From: Bombyx mori
Taxonomy: Eukaryota; Arthropoda; Insecta; Lepidoptera; Bombycidae
NCBI RefSeq assembly: GCF_030269925.1
Contig: NC_085111.1
Coordinates: forward strand, 9,168,142 to 9,232,141
Reading direction: 5' to 3'
DNA length: 64,000 nucleotides
The notes beneath the pieces were generated by a model. That model was not told the origin of the DNA. It searched no databases and saw only the letters and a program-made list of their open reading frames with translations. Shown in pieces: positions 12,801 to 21,800 of this stretch. Every line of letters starts with the position of its first letter. Within the stretch, counting starts at the first letter, position 1. Position numbers and translations under genes: made by a program.

Positions 12801-15800
12801 GAATCTACTACCGGATCGGAATCGCGACCCGCTGAGAAGATCCGGCGAGAAACTCAGCGGGCTGATGCATGGGTTAGGTTGCACGTCGACCTCTTTGTCG
12901 AGTTCGACGAGTACGGTTACCGGGGTCCCTAAGCCTGCCCCTAGTATTAGAGCTGAAGGCATCTAATGCAAAGGTTATTGGATCTGATGGATCCGTAAGG
13001 ACGTGTCTAGGGCGTCGACGGTGACTGGCTCCTGCATGATCAGGATTCGGGGAGTAGTCAGCGGCGGCAACGATAAGGCGATTATCATGACGCATAGCCT
13101 TATCGAAGTATCGTTCCGACGCTGACTTCATGTATTTCCGAATTGATTCGAGGCCCAGGTCGTCGTGTAGGTCAACGTTCCTCACGAACCACGGAGCCCC
13201 GACAGCTAACCTGCAAAAGCGGGATTGTAGGGATTGGAGGGTGTCTATGTGTGTACGGGCCGCGTGAGTGAACACCACACTCGCGTAAGTCATGACGGGC
13301 CTTATGCAAGTTTTGTAAAGTGTCACCTTGTTCCGAAGGGACATTTTACTCCGCTTACAGATCATGGGGTAGAGTCTACCGAGAATAAACGCGGCACGGT
13401 CACGGACTGATTTTATATGCGGGCGGAATGTCATCGATGCATCCAGGGTAACGCCCAGGTACTTGACCTTCCTGGCCCAGGGTATGGGTTGTCTAAAGAG
13501 AGTAATCGGGGGTGTGAGATTCCTCCTCCTAATCCGGGAGGAAATCCGTGTGGAGCTTCCCCTCTGAAATAGCACCGCAGTACTTTTCGCTGGGTTGATG
13601 TCTATGCGCCATTTTCGGAACCACTGTCCTAGGGCTAGGGCTGCGCTCTGAAGCTTCTTCGCGATTAGGGACTTATTTCTACTAGAATAGTAAACAGTCG
13701 TGTCGTCGGCGAATAAAGCTAAATGGGTCGGCGGCGACCGGGGAATATCGTTGACGAATAAGCTAAATAGGAGGGGTGAGAGGACAGAGCCTTGCGGGAC
13801 TCCAGCTGTGAGAGGTCGTGGGGAGGAGCGGGTTCCCTCGACTCGATATCGAAAAGAGCGGTTCGACAAGAAGTCCCGTATGATGAGCACGAGACTATCC
13901 GGCACGCCCATGTTGAATAGTTTGAAAATCAAACCATTGTGCCAGACTTTGTCGAACGCTTTTGCGACGTCGAAGAAGAGAGCTCCCGTGTATAACGGTT
14001 TTGGTCGATTAAGCCCCACAAGAATGTGCTCCGTGAGGCGGTGCACCTGTTGAACGCATGAGTGATTTGTACGGAATCCGAATTGTTCATCGATGAGAAT
14101 GCCCTTGGATGAGACGAAGTCTCTGAGGCGTTTGTAGAGCAGACGCTCATACAGTTTGCCTAGAGACATGAGGAGGCTAATCGGGCGGTAGCTCGTCGGA
14201 TGATTTTTTGGTTTACCGGGTTTATGTATGCCGATAACGTCCGCTTCTTTCCACACCGCGGGAAAGATACAGTTCGCCATAGCGGCATTGAAAATAGATG
14301 CCAACATCACGATGAGTTGGACGGGTAGAAGTTTAATAACGCGGTTGGATATACCGTCGGAACCGGGAGCCTTGCGAGGACGTAGGTCTTTGATCAAGTC
14401 TTTAACTTCCATCGGGGTGACGGGTGGTAACGCATCAGAGGGTGGCAAGGAGGCTCTGCGTTCTACCTCACTGTCTACTAATTCTACATGAACAGGGTCC
14501 ACGGATTGAGTGCTGGGCGTGCACTGGGTTTGCAATGTATCGGCCAGCAGCTCTGCTTTTTCGTCATCATCGAAAGCCGCGAGTCGGCCTGAGGGGCCTA
14601 CGAGGGGGGGCATAGTTACTACCGTATCCGATTTGAGAGTACGAGCTAAGCGGTAGTAAGACCTTTGGGAGGGCGCGAGTCCTTCTAAGAAATCAGACCA
14701 TCTGGCATCTCGGACTTCGGCGATGCGAGACTTTACGTCGCGTTGTAGGGCACGCATTCGAATACGATTTTCCGCGGTAGGATACCTGTCGTAGGCGCGT
14801 ATCGAGGCGTTCTTAGCTCTAAGGAGTTCCCTAATATCGTCGGACAATTTGAAGCGGTGAAGGAAGTCCTCCGCTACAACTTGTTTCGATGACCTATCTA
14901 ATGTCGAGGTGATGTGTGACGTTAAGATGTCTATGGCTTCAGCGGTATCCTGAGGAGACGGGATAGAGTCCGGGTTAAACGGGAGCGATGGTGGATCAGA
15001 TTCAGCCAGGCTGATGCCCAGCGTGTGCCAATCCACCACAGTCCTCGTGACGGGAACGGAATTGGGAGCGCGACCGAGCTTCATAACGACGGGACGGTGG
15101 TCTGAATCTAACTCTGAAACTACTTCGATCGAGTGTAAGCGCAGAGTTACGTTTTTTAATAACGCTATGTCGAGTATATCCGGGCGATGCGCGATATTTA
15201 GCGGGTAGTGAGTCGGGGTTAGCGGAGCGACGATATCGAAGGCGAGATCATCGACTAACGCGTCAAGCCGCCTGCCATTCGGGGTTGTGGTGTGTGAGTT
15301 CCACCTGATGTGTTTACAATTTAGGTCGCCCGCCAGAATGACAGAGCTCCCCATACCGAGCAGCGCCTCGATATCACTGCTTAGAACGATCTTATCCGGT
15401 GGAAGATAAACGGACGCGATAACGATCGGCGCGTGTCCCGTCAGTGAGATTCGGCACACTGATGCTTCGATATTAGCGAGCGCGGGAGGATCGAGCGGGA
15501 CGCAATGCAGGGCTCTTCTATAGTAAATGACGGTACCACCACCACGGGCAGAGAGCCTGTCGTTCCTGACCATGTTATAGTTCGCGATTTTAGGGTCACG
15601 GCGCGCGGGCTTAAGTAGGGTCTCCTGCACTAAAAAGATATCAATTTGGTGGTCACGCAAAAAGTCAGAAACCTGATCACGTTGATTTGCGAGACCGTAA
15701 GCGTTAAAAAATCCTATCGTTACGGATAGGGGCTTTATTCTACTTATATACGCCATTGATTACCGGCGGAGTGAGGGGAGGACGTACGTATTTAATGACG

Positions 15801-18800
15801 CGTATACGTCGGCGTATTCCTGCACAACGGCGATAAAGTGTTGTGCAGTGGAGGCAGCGCGAATGGCGTCGCCCAAAGCGTTAACGCGCTCAAAGTTGAT
15901 CGACTGAAAGAAGTCGATCGCTAAAGCGAGATTGTCGGACGCGGTCGGAGGGCAAGTCGCGGGAGAGGGACGAGTCGCGGGGGCGGGACGAATCGCGGAG
16001 GAGGGAGTTGTAGCCGTGTTCGTGTACGGCAGCGGTTTTGCCCAGGCCGAGACACTGGGCACCGCCGCCGGAACGAACGCTGGCTTAGCCTGCGACGCAG
16101 AGGGTGCCGAGGCTTTGATGTCTGGGCCGGAAGCTCGGAGGCGGTTTTGGCGGGCGACGCGGCGATTTATTTTAGGGGCTCGGGGGCAACCACGGTAATT
16201 CGCGGGGTGACCCTGTGTTCGACACAGGACGCAGCTAGGCGGTTCCGTCGCGGTTTTTTGGTCGCGAGCGCAGAGGGCCGTGGCGTGATCGCCCAAACAC
16301 TTAACACATCGGGGGCGCGCGTGACAGTTACGGGAAGAGTGCCCGTACAATTGACAGTTATGGCACTGGCTAGGAGTGCCTTTTTTATGGGGGGCTTCGA
16401 CAGCGATACCAGAGAGCCTACAGACGGTCTGTGTGTTAAAGATTTTCTTACCCTCGGGGGTAGGCTGGAGAGCGACTAGAACCATATTATATGGCTCCCT
16501 ACCGCGACCGGTGTGCATACGGTGCACAGAATTCACTGGTAGGCCTTGTTCTAACAGGTCGGCTTTTACGAGCTCTACATCTAACTCTTTAGGGATTCCG
16601 CGTATTACAACGCGGAGTTCGCGCTCCTCCTGGAGCGTATACGTATGGAAACTTATACGCTCCTTACGGAGGTAAGAAGAGAGGGCCCTATGGTCGTCGG
16701 GTGTTTGAACCTTAATTTGAATGCCGTTCGCGAGGTTACGGGCATTCGTGAAATTTATATTTTTGGCCTTAAGGGCCAGGCAAACTCGATCCCAAGCTGC
16801 CTTCTCCTGAAGGATAACCGGGGGAGGGGTCTGGGTTTTATTTTGTGCCACCGGACGCGGTGACGAAGTGGCACGGGCTGGGGGCGCAACGGGAGTCTGA
16901 GGGCGGGGGCGCGACGCGTTCACGGCTTTGCTAATTTTAGCGGCCGCGGGAGCTCGAGACTCCGCGGCACGCTTCTTACCCTTCTGTACCAGGGTGAATC
17001 CATCCGTCGATGAGGCGGGGGCGAGGTCGACCTCCATGTCCGAGTCAGAGTCGGAGCACGAGGAGGCGGGTGCAGGCGACCTACGAGCAAGTGTAGGTGT
17101 TTTAGAGGGCGCGACGGAGGCCGCGGATGATCGCTCAGCTGAAACGATGGTCACGGCGGACGACGCAGCAGCTTTTCTCGCCAGTATAGGCGACACGGGA
17201 GCGGCAGGCACGACAGAGGCAGCGGTGCTCAATGCAGAAGCTCTGCACGCAGGTACAGGCGACGCAGGAGCAGCGAGCGCGGCGGAGTCCTCGAGAGGGC
17301 TCGCAGTGTGATTGGCCTTGAAGGCCAAAAACTCCGAGGCGAGCTGTGGGTGGCGAAGTCGGAGGAATTCTGCGAATACAGCGTCCATGATCGCTGAGTA
17401 CCCAGGTGGGGCGGCCCCGGGTCTTGAAAACACTCGCCTTGCGGCGAGGCCCCAACTTCTCGGACCTGAGCGGTTCTATTGAACACAGGTGGCAATGCGG
17501 CGCGATTACTACAGGACAAAGAAAAAGCACAACAAAACAGAAATTACGAAAAGAAACAAAACAAATAAATACTTGCAGGAAACCACTTTGTCGGCAGATG
17601 TACCACGAACACAGAAACAACAAAAGGAAACAAAACAAATAAAAACTTCCAGAAAGAGCACTTAGTCGGCAGATGTACCACAAACACAGGCCGCGCGAAC
17701 AATGGCCGGGCTAACAAAAGCCGGGCGAACAAAGACCGGGCGATCGAGTGGACGATGAGCACGTCCGCACGTGACGGGTGCCTCTATCGGAATGACGCCT
17801 AATTGTGTCGCGTTAATGTAAGCAGGATGGTCGTACCACCCGTACGCGCTCTTATTATGCCCTGCCACTAGTATCAAACATATATTTTTGTGAGTTTATT
17901 ATTTCCTTTTTGTTTCCATCGTCGGCTTGTTAGAACTTACGTCTTTTTTTTATTTATACTCTATACTAATATTATAAAGAGGAAAGATTTGTTTGTTTGT
18001 ATTGAATAGGCTCCGAAACTACTGAACCGATTTGAAAAAATCTTTCACTGTTTGGAAGCTGCACTATACCCGAGAGAAAAAGATCTTTTTTGAAAAAAAA
18101 AAAAATAGGGATTCTTACTAAAACTGCAATAATGTAACCCAAGGTGTAAAAAAATTATTTAAATTCTTTACATCGCGTGCCCTGCGAAAACGATTGATGA
18201 TAAATTAAAATAATGTACTACGACTTTGTACAACACATTATTATTTACAAACAGTTTCGCGACAGCATATGTCTAATTATTATAGCTATGCCGCAATACG
18301 TGTTCTTTTATTAAAAAAAATAAAACAACGTCAAATATCGTTGAAATTTTTGTTAAAGACCCGAGAGGAGCCGGAGCGGGCTGCTAGTATAAAATAAAAT
18401 TACCTATACTTGTCGATCATGTAATCATCGCAATATTGAGATTAGTTAAATATATTTTCTGTATTAACAATAATTATGCAGTACGGTGACGAATGGCGAC
18501 AAGTGGCCCCATAATTGTATAAGGATAAGCCCAGTTAAGTTGACTAAACAAGGAATAATTGGTCCCCAATAAAGGTCAACATGGATCCACGGCAACCACG
18601 GCATAGTTATAAATAATATGACATACATATATATACATAAAAACTAGTAAATCCATACAAATCAACAATGTAGTTTATTTTGTTACTTTGTCATGAAAGA
18701 ACGCTTCTTGTTCAAGTAGTAAGCTAAGACTAAAGTATCACCTAATTTGCGACTCATTTCAGTTATTTGTCAAGGTAAAAAAATCATATGGATAAATATA

Positions 18801-21800
18801 TATGCTAAAAATGATTTCGCCTTTTGCAACAATTGTTATTGTTACAATCAATAAATTCTTATTAATGCGAGATGTTCATTAATTTTAACATTCAAATTAA
18901 TCTATTACGTATCTGTAGTCGGAGTCACTATCACATCAACAGTAATTGATACAAAGTTACCTAAATTTTTGTTTCTTTTTTGTTCAAAATAGGTTAAAGG
19001 TTGATGATGGCTGTATTCTATATTTGTTGATGTCTATGGACTCCGGTAACCGCTTTACATCAGGTAGGCCGTGAGCTCGTTCACGCATCTAATAATAATA
19101 ATAATAAAACAACATTAATTAATAATAAAATAAATGATGTGTTATAGAATGGATATGAATATTCAAGTTGTTAATTATTTAAATATGGTGTGTTTTTTGT
19201 TGCATTTTTATTGCTGTACATGAATCGTCTGCATAGAAACGCATATATGTATATAGGAATATAAATACAATGTACATATATGTATATTATTTTTTCCCTG
19301 CCTATTCGCTGGTAGCCTGAGAGGGAATTCCGAATTCCAGCCACGCCCCGATGGGTAGGTGAGGTCACGGATTCAACCTAAGAGAATTTGCTAACACTAG
19401 CCCTTGCAAGAGCAGCGCTTCGCAGAATCTACCGCCGGATCGGAATTGCGACCCCCCGAGAAGATCCGGCACGGAACTCAGTGGGCAATATATATACCAT
19501 TTATACTATATACATATGATTGTTAAGACGATCATAAAAATGTACATTACAAAAATAAATCACAATTACGAAACTATGTTCAAATTTAAATCTAATAAAC
19601 GTAAATGCTGATTCGTGGGATCCATTAATAATAAAAGGTCGAAGCTCACAGACAAAGTCACCTCTAGGATACATATAATGTTAAGTTCCAGTTTGGAGTT
19701 CCCAGGTAGGTTTTTTTTTCATATTAAATATAAAATGTGTTCATTTAGATGTTGAGATTATGGGTTTTTTACGTTCTTCTGAGAATATTCGTTCTCACCT
19801 CCAAAAACTTCGTAGTAACTTATTTAATTGTAAATGAAGAATTTTTCGAACATATTATAAGTACAAAAAGCATAATTATTCTATTTTATACACAGAACAG
19901 AATAAAAACTCGCCCCATAGAAATCTTAGTTCTCTTGTTGTCTTATAAAAAAATCTTATGATCTTGATTTTATTTAAATAGTTCACTAAAATAGCCTGAA
20001 ACTGTTGAAATGCAACTTGTTTCTAGCACATCAGTATATTATTATAATTTATCCACAACAAAGTCAGCTTCCATGCTAAAATTGTCCTCAGCAACCGAAA
20101 ATAACAATATTATTGTTAATATATGCATATATGTACCAATATGATTTCGATTAGTATTGATTCATTCATTTCATGTGTGGCTCATTTGACTACACAAAGA
20201 CCAGAGTACATTGCTACCAAAAATGTACATTATTCAATTAACATCGAGTACAAAATTAAATATGCACTATTACAATACTTTGTGCAACTTACTTACATGT
20301 TTTTAAGTACTGGTAATTTCAATCATTGTATGAGAAATAAACGTTCCTCAGTGTGTTAATGCAATCAGTTCGACTAATTAGATACTGGTTGTAGTAAAGG
20401 AAACTCAATAAAAAGTTTTAATTACGTTGTATTAATAGTTGGTCGCAGAAAAACTTGCCTGGTTGTTTTTATATTCGACTTTAAGTTCGTCTTGGAAAAA
20501 CGGATCCAGGGGTGGTATATCAAGCTCCTCGATGCCTGTCGCCATTTTTTCTATTCCATCACGAACAGCTTCAACTATACAATCATTTAAATCCAACGAA
20601 TTTCGATTGCATACTTTCAAATGTTTACCTGAAAAAGCCGTAAAATTACATGTTGGGTACTGTCGCTGTGTGTCCTAAGTGGGCGCTATGTTATATGAAG
20701 ATAAATTATTAACATTAAACACGTAATTTGGAGTCTCTAAAACACTATATGATTAGTAGTGGCGACTTATCATAATATAAAGGGCGAGCTTCAATCGATA
20801 ATAAGGCACAACGTTTTGAATCTAGACATTTTTAGAATGCTCTTCAATTAATGGACAAATACGCGTGAAAAAAATCAATATTTCAGGTAATAAAAAACAA
20901 TGTTTTCCTTTTAACTATATTTATGGCGAGTCTAAGTTTTTGTTTTTCTAGAGGAAGAGCACTTACTCGAACCGTGGGAAGTAGTAGCATAGGAGATATT
21001 TAAAATAAAATAAAAAACTAGTAATTTCGTGTTTCCCATCAATTAATTTGTTGATGAGAAATACAAATCTGTGATAGAACAAGTTATTAAATGTTATAAA
21101 CAAATATAGCAATACTGTAATCTTATAATTCGAACATACTACGTTACAAGATCTGTTGCATAAATAAATTTTCGTTATCACTGCACGTGTATTACTAAAT
21201 GTTTTTATATATTTTCCTACAAGAAATTTCACCACCCAATGGATAACAGAATAGAAGCAAAATAACAAAAATGATATGTATCAACTGTGTTAATTGATAA
21301 AACCTTTATGCAATGTCATCGGCGTGAAATATTTCCAGGGATCAATGTATTAAATAATTAGGGTACTTAGATATTATAAATGTATTTAAAAAAAAACAGA
21401 TTTTCATTGCAATTTCGATTATTTTTTTGCGTACATCCACCTACAGTTCATTTAGCTTAGGTACTTCGATGTTAAAATTTTTCACAGTATTTTCAAGTAC
21501 CTAAATATTATAAAGCTAGCTCAGGTTTGTTACAAACTTGCAACATTTTCCAAATAATAAATTAATTGATTAATCAAAGAGACGAATTTAATATTGTTTT
21601 TGAAACTTTTAACTTAGAAGGTTCAACCAATTATAATAGAATTTCACTGGATGATGGATTTTCAGATAGATTTCTAATCCGTCAAAATCATTAATTAAAT
21701 AAAACACGACATTACTCAAGTCGAAGTGAGACTTTTACTTAAGAAATGAATGGTGCCGGAAATATCCTAGACAAAAACACCCAAACCACGAATGTTGGCA

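Larger units (their letters stand above)
12633..17794 (-). mobile_element. Full-length jockey-type LINE, copy 1
   Basis: Complete non-LTR retrotransposon of about 5.16 kb, bounded by a 12-bp target-site duplication (12621-12632 and 17795-17806). On the minus strand, in order: 5' UTR with two 74-bp repeats, ORF1, ORF2, 3' UTR with a hairpin, poly(A) at 12633-12645. Both ORFs are open, so it may be competent to move. It lies in intron 2 of the takeout-like gene in the same orientation as the gene. Assignment to the jockey group rests on the gag-like ORF1 with three zinc knuckles and an endonuclease-reverse transcriptase ORF2 without RNase H. Confidence 0.92.

Noticed and set aside
13700..14615. 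Plus-strand open frames (e.g. 117 and 87 codons) opposite LINE ORF2
   Set aside because: They are antisense shadows of the GC-rich ORF2, repeated identically in copy 2, with no domain of their own.
15932..17311. Plus-strand open frames of 88-127 codons opposite LINE ORF1
   Set aside because: Low-complexity Ala/Gly-rich antisense of the Ala/Pro-rich ORF1; no independent support.
17135..17683. Minus-strand 182-codon frame overlapping the LINE 5' UTR and ORF1
   Set aside because: Out of frame with ORF1, Cys/Phe-rich, and generated by the 5' UTR repeats. A uORF role cannot be excluded but nothing supports a protein.
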